NCBI GenBank assembly: GCA_028551475.1
Contig: CM052354.1
Location: 3,951,391 to 4,015,390 of the forward strand
DNA length: 64,000 nt
DNA from: Casuarina equisetifolia
Lineage: Eukaryota; Streptophyta; Magnoliopsida; Fagales; Casuarinaceae
Direction: 5' to 3'
Under the pieces are notes generated by a model. The model saw only the letters and a list, made by a program, of their open reading frames with translations, ran no database searches and was not told the DNA's origin. The translations under genes and the position numbers were made by a program. Positions 11,657 to 24,419 of this stretch are shown here, piece by piece. How positions within the stretch are numbered: position 1 is the stretch's first letter; the number at the start of each line of letters is the position of its first letter.

Positions 11657-13235
11657 TACATAGTACCAAGAACTGAGAGGGTCCTTTTCGTTATCTCCCC
11701 CATAAAGATCTGCAAATAAATTTATATTCTCAAAAGCAATTTAGAAGAAAGACTCTAAAACAGATTCACTATTAAAAGATGAAAATTCATAATGTTATAA
11801 TGTCGAGACTCTGCGTAGATTCACATAGCTTTTACCTTTAAAACCTATGAACCAAGGTTATTAATTAAATGTGAACCTTTCTTCCCTTGAGGGTTATTGG
11901 TAAAATACTAGTTGAAAACAACAATTTTTAGAAAATTTATTTTCTCCTTAAAACCAACTTACAAGGAAGAGTTCATTTATTCATATCCAAAACACTTTAC
12001 AATAAGTTGAAAGTAATGTAAACTTACTAACACAATTTGTTTTTCCTTTTAATTAGACTAGGAGGGTGCAAGGAATGAGTATTAAACTTAAGACCTCTTA
12101 GGTAAAAGAAGTCTCAAGCTATTAACAACTTTGCTAGGCTATCAAAGAATCGACACATTCCAACACTCTTATTGCAATCATCATAAAATGAAGTTTAAAC
12201 TTTATGAATAATATCACAGGAGAAGTGTTTTACTTGAACTATGGATCATACTATATTTTTAGTCACCTAAACTATTGACTCTTAGTATCACATTATAAAG
12301 TTCACAATTATTGTTATAAATTATTGATCCCTTAAATCAGCATGCAAAGAAGATAATTTATTTATATGCAAAAGATTCCATAATATATTGCAAGCTTTCC
12401 AACTCCAAAATTGAAAAAAAAAATTCATTTATTATTTATTGAATTTAAAATTCAATATTTTTAAATTAAATAAATAACATTTTTTATTTTGATTTTGAAC
12501 TCTATTTTCATTTTATTTCTAAAAAGGGTTGAAATATAAAATAGGAAAAAAAATAAAAATAAATAGATAATTAGTTTGTCTATATAAAGGAGATTTTATA
12601 TAAAATGTAACCGATTCTTTCCTTTCTTTAGGTTACTGGTCATCCACCAGGAGTTTTGGGTTTAATACTAATATTTTAGCAACAAATCTAATAAATCTAA
12701 AGTTTAATGTTTGGTATATTGATTTTTTTTGGAAGGGGAGTGTGTGCGAGTTGTTTATTTCAAGAATAGGTTGGATCCAACCAACTACACTTTTTTTCGT
12801 TATAATTGAAAAGGTGCATGCTCATGCGAATTACTTTTGAATAAATTAATAAATCATATTTAAGAATCATAGCATTTCGTGATTTATTGGTAAATCTACT
12901 TCGATTCTCTATTAACCAATAATGTGGAACAAGTTAAAGTTAAATTGTTTGAAGTGTATACACTCGGCAAGGTGCTCTTTCTACTATTAGATTAATATTT
13001 TAATGTTAATATGGAATAAAATGAATACTCAGAAAGTTTTTTCGATATAGAACAATCATGTCGATAAAACAATTTGACATCATGACCCTCCTTACAATTA
13101 CTATGAAGTGAAATGATAACTTTGTGAGTGATATCACGAGGGAAGTTTTGTATTTGAACCATATGACACTCTAAAATGTTAGTCACGTAAATCATGAATT
13201 TTAATGCTATGTTGAAAAGCTAATTTTCTAAGCAT

Positions 13236-13612
13236 CAAGTAACTATAGAATCAAGTTCAGATAGATGCTTTGTGTACTCGGAATATCAATAGTGAACAAC
13301 CCGTGTGACCAGTATCGAGACCCCACAATCTCCAAAGAATGTATATACAATCGAACTCAATAACTCAAGGAGTGATAAATAGATCAAACTGAAGGTTTAT
13401 TTGATTTTATCGAACACAAATTAGCTTCATCGTGAGCTTCTTGAGAGAGTACTTTTGGTTCGCAAAAGTTTATATACTTATCATTTTTTTGCGAGGGAGG
13501 GAGGCAAAATCAGAATCAGTTCTTTAGCTTTTAAATCAAAACTAGGTGTTACTCATTCTTCCCGTAAGGATTGTCAAAGCTCAACAACATCAACGTCAGG
13601 TTTGAATTCGAA
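13236..13612. repeat. Dispersed repeat R1, copy 1
   Basis: Matches 28982-29328 along its whole length, from TAGAATCAAGTTC through ATCAATAGTGAACAACCC and GATTTTATCGAACACAAA to GGTTTGAATTCGAA, including a T-run followed by GCGAG. Reads as a decayed transposon-derived fragment. The element type is not recognised. Confidence 0.7.
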
Positions 13613-13639
13613 TTGCAATATACAGGGTTATTGGATTTT

Positions 13640-16600
13640 AGACTTCACAATTGGAATTCTCACTGGCTCAAGCTAGACAACATCTTTTTAGACTTCCATT
13701 AAAGACAATCTACAATGGACAATATCTTGCTTTTTGAGTAATTAAGACATTATGTGCATAAAATATCTTAGAGAAAATAGATGGTTCATACTAAGTTTAA
13801 GTATATTAATATTAGGCCTATTGTGAGAGAAAATAGTAAGATTCATACATTTTAAGATAACAATATGCTCTCACTTACACATACCAAATCATTTTGATTT
13901 TATTGTGTATTATCTATAGAGAGTGGCAACTTACGGTTACAATAAATATTTTAGGTGAAGTTTGAAGTATATCATTGTGCATAAAAAATGTCAGATGAAG
14001 TTTGAGGATAGTTCAATTTATATGTCCGATCAAGATTGAAGTTTAAGGTCTGTTGGGAGCATATCTCAGTTCCTTTTTGCTTCTATTTCAATTTCTGCTG
14101 TATAACAATTTTAATTTTATTCATTTTTTAACAAACAAAATCAATTCAAGTAAAAAGATAAACCCAACTCTTTTCCTACGTGGGATATCATGAAAACCCA
14201 ACATTAACGGCCTCCTCCACATGAAAATGGGCTGTTTACTGGGTTGAACTCCAATAAGATTCTAATCCTTAGATGGGCTTTCTTAAAATGCCTAATGCTA
14301 GGCTAGATTTCTGTGGACCTACAAGGTGCTTCTGCCATGGGCTTCCTCTCTTGATGAGCCCATACTTGTGTGATGAACTTGATGAATATGACAGAGTGCA
14401 TGGCATTTGTTTGTTCACTGGTTTTGTCAGCATGAATAGCTTTTGCGTTAAGTAAGGACTTCAAAGTTCTTCAAACTGTGACAGAGAGCTCGAAACTTGG
14501 TAGTTTAGATATCATAAACTAAAATAGTCCTAAGTTGCGTTGAACATGACTTTATCTTTTTAATATTTGTGTTGCATAATGCACCTTTCCAATCTCATAA
14601 ATTTGGAAATTAAAACTTGAATGGAAAGAAAAGAGACTAGTCAACCGTATAATTCTCGTGGGAGACATCAATGACACAAAAGAATAATTATATAGCCAAT
14701 GACATTAAAAAAAAATATGCAAGAAACGACAGAGGAGATCTCACCAACCACTCATGTTCAGAGGGGCTATATTGAGCACCGCATCGTTTTCGTGCAAATG
14801 AATCTTTTTTATTCAGGCTTCAGTAGTTTTACAAATATTTTACTGTTACTAAAATATATTTAATACAATGATTATAAAAATCCAAAGGAAGGGCCAAGAC
14901 CACAAAAACATGACAAAGGCTTAAGGTATTCTGCATAATCTTTGCTTGTAAATATATTTAGTGTATCAAAATAGTTGCAAAATTTAAAAAATTCCAAATG
15001 TTACAATTAGTTCATACGTTCTTTAAGTAGTTTAGATGAAGAATTAGTAATCCACAACCTGAACTGTTGCAGGTGTGTTTCCACCCCAAATCCACCAAAA
15101 AGATAACTTTGATGAGAAGTCCAAGACGGTTCCTCCCAAAACGAGTTAATCAAATTGGCAGACGAGACCAAAATGGTTTCTTACATTATAAATAATCATT
15201 AAAGTTGTAACACCTATAGGATCACTTCTTTCATATAAATTTTAGTGTAATATATTGAATATTTTTTGTTTCGATTCCATCCTTTCTGACTTTTAGTTTC
15301 ATATCTTCCTTTTCTATGGTACGTAAATAGAGTTTTAATTCTATTTTTCGGACCATCTCCTCTTTTACGTGTCCCCACATCCGTTTGTATTGATGAGTAT
15401 ACTAATACTTTCGGTCGTTTTGTTCTTTGATCTAAAATGACCTCCTTCATTGATACTGAGAGCAAAAAGAAAAAAAGATCCACTTAGGAGGCAGAAAATT
15501 ATACATGTAAATTCTAGGCGCTTTGTCCTAAAAAAATAAAGGCAAGGGAAAAATTAAAGATCTAACACTAAACCTAAAGATGGAAAGACCACTGAAACCT
15601 TTTTAGGGTGGACTCTAACACTGAAACATAACTAAGACAATGGAAAGTGAACACAGCTTTTCACCAAGTAAAGATCCAATATCAATAAATGCAATAGAAA
15701 AATGTAAGCTCAAGAGTTAAACACAATAATCTAAGTAAGGCCTAGGATCTAATCAAGAAGAACTAAAACTATCAACAAAAATTTTAGAATCCACTAATAA
15801 AATATGTGAAAATCCTTTAAAAGGATAATTTTATCAAACAAGTGATGATTAAAAATGAAAAAAAAAACACACTTTTTATAATAGACTACTATGTTAAAAC
15901 TTAATCTTAATAACAAGATATGGTGAAACAAATCTTACATAATATACAAAGTTTACTAACTAAAACTAAAAAAGTTTACATAAAAAGCGTTTGCTGTCTA
16001 ATTGAACACCACATTGGTCAAAGCAGTAGCTGATTGACCTAGCAATCACTCTTCTTGCAGCTTTGTCAACTAACCGGTTTTCCACAAATACTTCAATTAG
16101 CTTCCCTTGTTTTTTGTATGGTGCATCTTACAGTCGAAGCAATAAACAATCAAGTCTATGATTAATCAAACCCTACGTTTTTTCCTTTATTTCCAATGCC
16201 CTTATCTCTCAAACTTTTAAAAATATGTATTTTTCCATATTTTTTACTTTAATATGAAATATATATGAATGATTTCAATCGTAGATCTACGATTTTATGT
16301 CATTCGCTACCTAAGGTACAACTCAAATCTTGATTTGAGTAATCTTACAATAATATATTTTGAATAAACTTTTTAAGATATTTGTGGTAACAAGGATGAT
16401 TGTATTTGTTTTTGTTTTTTTTAATCCAAATGCAATTTTGAACATTTGCACGCATTGTCATAGGGTTTTCAATACTACTCATTGGAGGTTTTTGGATTTA
16501 TCGGAGACTAAAGCAAGGAAAGCTCATCATGCTCAAGGGTAAATTATTGTTGCAAAATGGTGGCTAAATGCTATAGCATGGCTTAATGCTACGGCAACAA

Positions 16601-16765
16601 CTCTCAAATTATAGAGGGTTGTGATTAGCCAATAAAATTCTTTTGCACTGAGGAGCTTAAAAGGCTACTAGCAGGCAATCAAAATTTTTATAAAGGAGTA
16701 TTACCAGGAAGTAGAATGGTTGTTATAAGAAATCCAAAGTATTTGATCATATGCAAGCTAAACAA
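13640..16765. other. Intergenic, no gene recognised
   Basis: More than 3 kb of AT-rich DNA with only short, uncharacterised frames such as 14273-14455 and the lysine-rich minus frame at 15214-15483. No domain, splice-supported exon or RNA gene is visible. Confidence 0.5.
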
Positions 16766-17150
16766 TTCATAAATGAAATATTTTTACTTACCTAAATCAA
16801 TTATCAGATTGTTGTTAAATTATTAGGTTGTTGTCGTGGTTATAGGTTTATTTGGAAAAGAACAAATGAAATAATCATTTGGAATAAAAACCTTTCCCAT
16901 ACCCATGCATGATATAATATTAGAACTTGCCTTTAGACTACCCTAATGTCTATCTTAATTTCATAAATGAAATATTTTTACTTACCTAAATCAATTATCA
17001 GACTGTCATTAAATTATTAGGTTGTCTTGGTCATAGGTTTATTTGGAAAAGAACAAATGAAATATTCATTTGGAATAAAAGCATTCCGATACCCATGCAT
17101 GATATAAAATTAGAACTTGCCTTTAGACTAGCCTAATATTTATCTTAATT
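16766..17150. repeat. Tandem duplication, two units of about 194 bp
   Basis: Units at 16766-16959 and 16960-17150 share CTTACCTAAATCAATTATCA, GGTTTATTTGGAAAAGAAC, ACCCATGCATGATATAA and GAACTTGCCTTTAGACTA. Differences are a few substitutions and short indels. Confidence 0.9.
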
Positions 17151-18934
17151 TCCATATAGGTGGTGTCAAAATGCTAGCTTACCTAGACTTTGAGATTATT
17201 ATTTATCTAAATTTTGAAGCAACTAGGAAATATTCTTTCATCTTCTTTGGTTGTGCAATTTATCAATATTTGTTCTTTTTGCTGTTTATTTGGGACTTTG
17301 TACCCGTAAATAGAAAGGAAACACTCGAGCCTTAGACCGGATCCAATTCCGCCGTAGAGCGGCCCAAGTTTCATTTTCGGGCTAGGGACCAAAAAAGCGT
17401 GCCCAGTCTTCTGCAGCCCATATTGTCATTTGTTGGATTAAATGATATGTCTTTACAATAATAATAATAATAATAACGATATTTAGTTTTAAAGTTTTTC
17501 TTCAACGACAAGAATTCTATAGTTGATGTAGTTACTTATTTCGATTCTTCTGATAGATATCAATCTAAGTTAAAATGATATTTCTTTACCACATTTTATA
17601 TACAATTTTTTTTTGGCAAAGCAAGACATGAAAATATTATCAAGCCGTCAAATTATTTTAGATAAACCATATGTACTTTGAAATGGGATTTCCATTTCAA
17701 AGTAAAAAGCAGCAAGCGAATCCACTGATATTTATAGCAGATAGTACAAGTGGATCATCCAATTCTTTGGCATCTATTCAATGGTTGTCAGTTATGATGA
17801 ATATCTCATTTCATATGTCAATTCATAGCACCAATAATTGCACCAGACAGCTCAAGGATCAAGAATGTTACACCTTATTGCAAACATGGAATCTATCAAA
17901 GACTACTAAGGTGTTCTGCTGCTCGGAATACACACATTTCTAACTTCTCCGAATCTTAAATAACCAGGTACAAGTATAAAGAAATAGAATAAATTCCGCA
18001 CGATAAGATACCGACGTTATATTGACTAAGGCAGTGGAACGTCACTTTCATGAATCACATGCCATGTCCACCTTCTGTGAAAGGTGTGGCTTTTTTGTGT
18101 TTACAAATAGAAAGGGCCAAAACCAAAGGTTAGTTAAAAAATTTGAAATTTTTTTAATTATATTTAATTTTAGAAATCTTAACTTTTAATGTAAAATTTT
18201 TAACTTTTACATATCAGCATATCAAGTGTTATTGGATTCAAAATCTTATGGAGTGAAATAAATTCAACCTTGTCTCAAATACCAAGTTGAAGAATAAAAG
18301 CCCAACCCAAAAGTAAAAATAAAGGAACTAATTGTGAGGACTTTTTTATAAAATAGAAGCTTTTACCAACAATTTACTAGGTATGAAATCTTTTATATTA
18401 GAAATTTTAAAATTCAAATTAAAAGTTAACACATGATTTGGGAAACAATTTAATATTTAAACACTACTCAAGAATTTCTATTAGAAATAAAATCTTACAT
18501 ATTAAAAATTTAAAATTTAACTTAAAAGTTAATTCATGATTTATGAGACAAATTTAACATTTAAACACTACTCAAAGATTATTTATTTTTTCTTGTGGGA
18601 TCTTTTTCTTCAATACTCTCCCACATACTAAACATACCTCAAGCTTAAAGTTGAATAGGATAGAATGATGCTTCTACATACCAAGCATATATGATAGGTT
18701 CAAAATTAAATGGAAGTTGAAGGCGATCAATCTCGGCTTTGCAACTATATTAGATAATTTAAAATTTAATCTAAAAATTAACTTATAAGTAAATTGGATG
18801 ATTTTTACATTTAAACATTATTTAATGATTATTTATTTATTTTCTATGAGGGAATTTCATCCTCAATACCTTATATGATTTTGAATCCTTATTTGAAATT
18901 TCCATGATACAAGATATTAGTAATAGTGGACAAA
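17151..18934. other. Intergenic, no gene recognised
   Basis: Contains a short ATA/AAT microsatellite at about 17455-17478, a 90-residue frame at 17671-17943 that resembles nothing I know, and three related AT-rich segments at about 18380-18475, 18478-18590 and 18750-18850 sharing ATTTAAACA.TA.T and AAGTTAA words. No supported gene. Confidence 0.5.
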
Positions 18935-19096
18935 TTGTCCTTGATGGAATTTTATCCTAAGGAACAGTGCTCTACGCTCATCCGCTCCTGTTGTTTTCAT
19001 TTCATTTATGTTGATTTGTCCTTGATGGAATTTTCTCCTAAGGAATAGTGCTCTACGCTCATCCGCTCCTGCTGTTTTCATTGCATTTATGTTGGG
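18935..19096. repeat. Tandem duplication, two units of 81 bp
   Basis: Units starting at 18935 and 19016 both read TTGTCCTTGATGGAATTTT, then CTCTACGCTCATCCGCTCCT and a final TTTATGTTG. Only a few differences separate them, so the duplication is recent. Confidence 0.92.
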
Positions 19097-20030
19097 CTTT
19101 ACTTATTATCCAAATAATTCTGAAACTGAAACCATCCACTTTATAGAATTGATGACAAAGCAAAACTAAGTAAACGTAATAAAATCATAACTTTTATGAT
19201 TTTTTAGCTTTGTCATCACTTAACTCCAATGGTAGATGTCGTCACATGAAAAACCATATTCACACCAATGAACCGTTTGATCTTAAATTTAAGAAGATTT
19301 CTACAATTTTGCATGTTTGGCAAGTAGGTTTCGTGTCTTGGTTTGAAAAAGGACCCTTACGAACTATATATAACTTCTTGAATTTGATTGTTATCAAGTG
19401 TCATTTCAAAATAGATTAGCATATTAACAAGCCTACAATATCAGTTAGAAATACATTTTAAAAAATATGGAGATCTTGTCAGGGTAGAAACCACGGCCAA
19501 CGACCAATTCAATTTTGCGAGGGTAGAAACCATGGCCAGGCTTTCGTGGCTCACTTTTTGTTGGGTGGCAGTGGATAATATTGGGACCTAACAGTCAACC
19601 CAGCCCTGCCTTTGTAGGGGCATTTGAGGTGTTCACGGTAGTAGTATAGAATTTCTCTTCAGGCAACACAAACCTTCCCTGGAGTTGGCCATTGGATTAA
19701 AGTGGAAGCGTGATTTATATCTTTGTTTGTTAGATTTTAAACCTAACCCTAAAACTGCTTTGAAAATTCAGCTAAGGGATGACTCTAAAGAGAGCTGACT
19801 AATGACCATCCTTGCACGAATTATCGATATGTCTTGATGCTTTACCTTGTATTTAATTCTTTTAGGGACATATCACTACTTTTTAAAGTTTGAAAGAAAT
19901 GCAAAGATATATAGTACGAAAATAAGAGAATGAAAAATATATAATAAAAGAAAGAATATAAGGTGTTTCTGCGCCTTACTTTTGAAGAATGATGTATTTT
20001 TTATCAACAAAACTCAGGAAGTTATATTTG
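19097..20030. other. Upstream region of the DUF247 gene
   Basis: No gene seen. A short direct repeat of GAGGGTAGAAACCA.GGCCA occurs near 19480 and 19520. The region between there and the TATA box at 20031 is the likely promoter of the DUF247 gene, but I cannot assign individual regulatory sites. Confidence 0.45.
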
Positions 20031-20038
20031 TATATAAA
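20031..20038 (+). promoter_or_regulatory. TATA box of the DUF247 gene
   Basis: The sequence TATATAAA lies 104 bp upstream of the ATG at 20135, followed by a GC-richer leader. The distance allows a transcription start near 20062 and a 5' leader of about 70 nt, ordinary for a plant gene. Confidence 0.7.
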
Positions 20039-20108
20039 GCGCACCCCTCAAGTCTAGATCGAAGTTCCATTTAACGGAGAGCCACGCAGAGGCTGCAACC
20101 CCACACTG

Positions 20109-20187
20109 ACTCTTACTCTGAAAAACCAGTATCCATGGCGGACACCCACTCTTACTCTGAAAAACCAGTATCCACGGCGGAAATCAG
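20109..20187 (+). repeat. 39-bp tandem duplication spanning the DUF247 start codon
   Basis: ACTCTTACTCTGAAAAACCA followed by GTATCCATGGCGGA begins at 20109 and recurs at 20148, offset 39 bp, a multiple of three. The first copy contributes the start codon ATGGCGGA; in the second the same position reads ACGGCGGA. The duplication added 13 residues to the N-terminus. If the ATG at 20135 were not used there would be no equivalent start in the second unit. Confidence 0.9.
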
Positions 20188-21784
20188 TTCTGTAAGAGAA
20201 GACAGTCACTGCGTTGAGATTACAACGGGCGATGGGGGAGGCCAAGCCGAGAAGATAGAGCGGATTAAAATTGGGTTCGGAGACGCAAACGCTAAGGTGC
20301 AGGCGTCCCCCGCCCCCCGCCCCCCCCGAAGCGGCATCCGTTCAATGTTGGCGAGGCTCAGGCACTCTGGGCGCCCTTCTAAACCACCAGAATCCACGAC
20401 GGAAAACAACTCTGGGAAAGAAGGCAGTTACACCGTCGAGCTTCAGGAGCCACATAGGAGAGCCATAGCCAAGATGGAAAGGAGTATGGACCCGATTGAC
20501 GAAGGGTCAAGTAGTGAAGCTGCCGACAGAGGAAAGCCTTCCATCTTCAATATGCCTGAGAAGTTCCGGGAAAAAGAATACGTGCCCCAGGTGGTCTCCA
20601 TCGGGCCCTATCACTGTGGCAACCATGACCTCAGGAGCATGGAGCCAATCAAGCAGAAGTGCCTCGCCCACTTAATCCGCAAGAGCGAGAAAAACTTGGA
20701 GGTGTACTGGAAGAAAGTTCATCAGCTTGAACAAGAAGCCAAAAAATATTATTCTGAAACGACTGGACTCAGTTCAGTTGAGTTTGTTGAAATGATGGTT
20801 CTTGATGGTTGTTTTATATTAGAATTCTTTCTATTCCATTCACAACAAGATGGAAGAAACGATGAGATACACCCTATCGCCAGGATTGGGATGAAAAGGT
20901 TACCAGAGATCTTCTCGGACTTGCTTCTGGTTGGGAATCAAATCCCGTTTCCAGTTCTAACAGGGTTATTCGAAATTTGCAGCCATGTGTTTCCTGAAAG
21001 AACACAATTGCCCATTTTAATGGGAGAAGTTTTTTTAGACACAATGGGAATTGATTTCCCTGATCTTTCTTCAGTTGTAGACTACGAGAATGATCGTGGG
21101 TACAAAAGCCCGGAACCTTTGCATTTGCTGGACATGGTCCGGTTATGTTTGCTCCCACCTCATCTTCTACAACAGAAGGTATCTCAAGGACATAGAAAAT
21201 TTCCGTTAGTTCGTATCACTCGTAGTATCTCGAAGCTCCGCCGCGCGGGGATCAAGGTCAATCTGCGAGATGAACACTTTTGGGAGGTAGAATTTCAGGC
21301 CGGTGTTATTGAGATGTCTAAAATAGTTCTCAATGACTTAATGTGTTCCTTTTTGGTGAACTGCGTGGAATTCGAGCACAGGTACAACTGTGCGTGGATG
21401 GGCATTTCATCTTATGTCGTTCTTTTGGATTGCCTTGTGAATACTGCCGAAGACGTTGATTTCCTGCGCGAGAATGGAGTACTTGAGCATTACAAAAAGA
21501 ACGATGATGTCGCTGCAGACTTCATCAACAGTTTGGGCAAAACAATTGCCTTTGGTGTTAGAGACTGGGATATCTCCCTTCTGTGGTGGAGGGTCAACAA
21601 ATATTATGAGAACTCGCTCCGTCGGCAAAAGGGTTGGTACTATCGGCTTTGGCAGAGATTCAAAAGGGAGTACGTTGATAAGCCATGGCTGTGGATTTCA
21701 GTACTTGCTGGTTTGGTACTCTTAATTCTTACATGTTTGCAGACCTATTATACAGTGCGACCTTATTTGCATCCTAAAAAATAA
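20135..21784 (+). CDS. DUF247 (UPF0481) family protein, intronless, 549 aa
   Basis: Plant-specific family of unknown biochemical function; members are usually anchored by a C-terminal membrane segment. Residues about 135-515 form the DUF247 domain: PSIFNMPEKFR, YVPQVVSIGPYH, SMEPIKQKCLAHLI, EFVEMMVLDGCFILEF (216-231) and LLLVGNQIPFPVL. A hydrophobic segment at about 519-541 (WLWISVLAGLVLLILTC) is the expected C-terminal anchor, followed by a short basic tail. The N-terminal 130 residues are longer than usual. They include a proline-rich stretch (ASPAPRPPRSG) encoded by a C-run, and two related modules: STAEISSVREDSHCVEI at about 13-29 and STTENNSGKEGSYTVEL at about 87-103. The ATG at 20135 is the first in frame after the TATA box. 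Family length is normally about 400-550 residues, so the gene looks complete. Paired DUF247 genes occur at grass self-incompatibility loci, but most family members have no assigned role. Confidence 0.93.
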   Translation: MADTHSYSEKPVSTAEISSVREDSHCVEITTGDGGGQAEKIERIKIGFGDANAKVQASPAPRPPRSGIRSMLARLRHSGRPSKPPESTTENNSGKEGSYTVELQEPHRRAIAKMERSMDPIDEGSSSEAADRGKPSIFNMPEKFREKEYVPQVVSIGPYHCGNHDLRSMEPIKQKCLAHLIRKSEKNLEVYWKKVHQLEQEAKKYYSETTGLSSVEFVEMMVLDGCFILEFFLFHSQQDGRNDEIHPIARIGMKRLPEIFSDLLLVGNQIPFPVLTGLFEICSHVFPERTQLPILMGEVFLDTMGIDFPDLSSVVDYENDRGYKSPEPLHLLDMVRLCLLPPHLLQQKVSQGHRKFPLVRITRSISKLRRAGIKVNLRDEHFWEVEFQAGVIEMSKIVLNDLMCSFLVNCVEFEHRYNCAWMGISSYVVLLDCLVNTAEDVDFLRENGVLEHYKKNDDVAADFINSLGKTIAFGVRDWDISLLWWRVNKYYENSLRRQKGWYYRLWQRFKREYVDKPWLWISVLAGLVLLILTCLQTYYTVRPYLHPKK

Positions 21785-24419
21785 TCTTTTTCTTCCATGT
21801 AATTTGGTTTTCTAAATCACTTTTTAGTTTTACCATAAGACAATTTTTAGTTTATATAACTAGTGGAAAGAGACAAATGATAGTTTGTGGAAGCAAATGT
21901 AAGTGTTTAGTTCTTTAATTATATTTCTGTTATTTCATAATAAGGTTTCTATTTTTTTTATTATCTTGTTAGCCTATCCTACAATCAAGGAAAGCACACG
22001 TGTTTCTTTATATGTATTACCCGGCAACAAGGAAGAGCAACCCAAAAAGGTTGAGATAGAGAAAAAGGAATAGTGCTTGAAATGAGAAGGGAGGATTTGC
22101 ACATGGAGAGAAGTTTAGTAATAGAAGATTAGGACATGTTTAAGAAATTTTAGAAGATGTAATTTAATATAAAAATATTGTTCAGCTCAAAGATGCCAAA
22201 ATTGTTTGATTGATAAAGCTGAATGGCTATTATTTTTATTCAAAAAAAATATTTTGATACATATCAAAGATAATTGCAATTATTTTACGACATAACTCAA
22301 ATATTAATAAGGTTATATTCTATGGACTCTTCGTCTGTGCAAATTGTGTACTATTATAGGTTTTGTTTAGGTGGCTAAGTACGCGATAGCATCTTTGTTA
22401 TTAAAAAATAAAACTAAGAGATTAAGAAAAAAGAATATGGGCGTCTAGTTTCTAATTGTCAGCGTACATAAAGGAATTGTAAAAATTTCTAGGTTGTATA
22501 AGCTTCAACTAAGCTACATGGCTATAGCCAGAAACCAATGGTAGTTATCACACTTAGAATTTTATCATTAGTTTGTGAATATGCCCTAGAGGACAGATTG
22601 TTTATGTCTGATATTTACTTATTTCATGAATACTTCAGCACCATTTGAGCAGAGAGTTCGCTTTCTCATGATTAAGTAACAGCCCAGAACCGGCATTATG
22701 GACAAGAAAAATGCACCGGAATAGACAGTCCTTTCAAGAATCCCGCATGATGGGCCCAGGTTAATCTTCTAAGATTGCACCAAATCATAATTGTTCTTGT
22801 ATATTTTTGTAAATGAGTGGGTAAATGGCCCCGATGAATTCCAACTTGGCTTGCGGGTTACGCTTCATCCTGTCCTTTTGCCGTTTGCATTTATTTGGCC
22901 CGACTTGCTGATCAATAATTCTGAATGCGAAACGTGTTAGGTCTTAGGCAACCCAGGTGCTTGAATTCTGTTCAAGTGAAAAGGTGAGATTATTTTTGGG
23001 TACGCTCTCTAGTTAAAGGTTTTGACTGAAATCTTACACTATATTTCCATATTCACAAAAATATAAGCTACGTTGGACTTTGATAGAAACATAATTATAT
23101 ATTTAATTCACAAGATGACTACTTAAGTAGAACAAAATATATACTTCACAAGATGAGTATTCAAGTGAAAAAAAATTTATCAGTTTCTGAAAACGTGTGT
23201 AGAAAATTTAGTATATTACAGTTCAAGGAATACAAAGAATAATCATAATAAAAACAGTAACTTAAAAAATTAGCGTAGAAGAGAGGATAAAGTGAGACAC
23301 CAGAAATTTAAGTGTTTTGGTCCTCCAACGACATTTGCATACTCCATCGCCCCACCAAAAACTTTTTAGAGTTCTTCTTTTACTAAGTTTTTCCAAGATT
23401 TAAAGAATAAAAACCTTTCTCTCACTTTACACCCAACTTCTCTAATCTAAGAGAAATTGAACGACTAACTTGTGCATTTAGCATGTAATAACCTATACCT
23501 AACTTCAATTTAATAGTCCTTACACAAGGATCTAACCAAGGATTTTGACTAAGAAACCCCATAGTCTAGCCCCATTTTTCGTAATACACTTCAATGGTAG
23601 CTAAATCTTCTTTAACCATCTCAATAAAAGTAGATAATGCCGTCCTGTTTTTGTGAGGAAGCGATTTGCGTGTGTGTGTGATTCGTGGGTAAATAATAGT
23701 GGGTTAAGTGTTTCTTTGTAAGCAATTACCGTAGTTTTAGGTTTTTGTCAATCATAGACGACAAAGAATTTGTATTTGCTTCGCATTGTTTTTGGCTCCA
23801 ATTATCAACATTGGCTTGATTTTTGAAAAAACTCAATCAAAGAGATTTCTAATTTTTAGGTACAATTCGGTAAAGTGGGTAAGAGCATAATGGGAGTGCA
23901 ACAGAAATTGGTGTCCCTTTTATATTTTAAGAATATTATAGCCAACTATGCATTCTATACTCATCTCCACTGCTTTGTTTCTCTTTCTGGTAAACCTATG
24001 CCGTGAAAACAATGTAAAGCTAGGCAAATTGCTTCTACTAGGCTCCCTATCTCATGTAAGAATGCTATTAGAAATGATCAGTTTGATTTTGGGAATTAGA
24101 AGGCTCCATAGTGTTATGCCTATATAGAACCCTTTGTGTTTATGTTTTCTCAACGCAAGTATGATTAAGTTGAGACCCTAGTTTGTAAGTTTCTCAATTC
24201 TATTTTTCAATGATTAGTTTTATGCATTGCCCTTGTATTTACGTAAGATATAGATATTATGCTTAACCTTATTTGTTTTAATAAAATATATTAGGATACC
24301 ACAATTGTTTAAAAAACAAAAAAGAAGTTGCTTCTACTCCAAAAATTTTTAAGTTACAAATTCAAATCCTTGAAATTCCAACATTATGTTTGTTGTTGTG
24401 CTTGCACTTGGCGTGGTTT
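21785..24419. other. Downstream of the DUF247 gene, no gene recognised
   Basis: AT-rich intergenic DNA. Around 23270-23520 a segment with evenly spaced C-rich words (TGAGACACCAGAAATTTAAG, CCATCGCCCCACC) has the look of old retrotransposon sequence, but I cannot name a family. No supported exons or RNA genes. Confidence 0.45.

Larger units (their letters stand above)
9080..13230. repeat. Segmental duplication T3 (thaumatin exon-1 block)
   Basis: Second tandem copy of the T2 block, longer because of the solo LTR at 11021-11656 and a further insertion of about 110 bp near 12045-12155. Its right end (13060-13220) matches the thaumatin flank near 2610-2760. Between 12400 and 13060 the sequence is very AT-rich and I recognise nothing. 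Confidence 0.7.

Noticed and set aside
15214-15483. 89-codon lysine/arginine-rich minus-strand frame
   Set aside because: Low-complexity composition, internal duplication of YMKEVIL at both ends, no family resemblance and no splice or promoter context.
20206-21725. Several frames of 60-95 codons on both strands inside the DUF247 gene
   Set aside because: Shadows of the 549-codon frame; no independent support.
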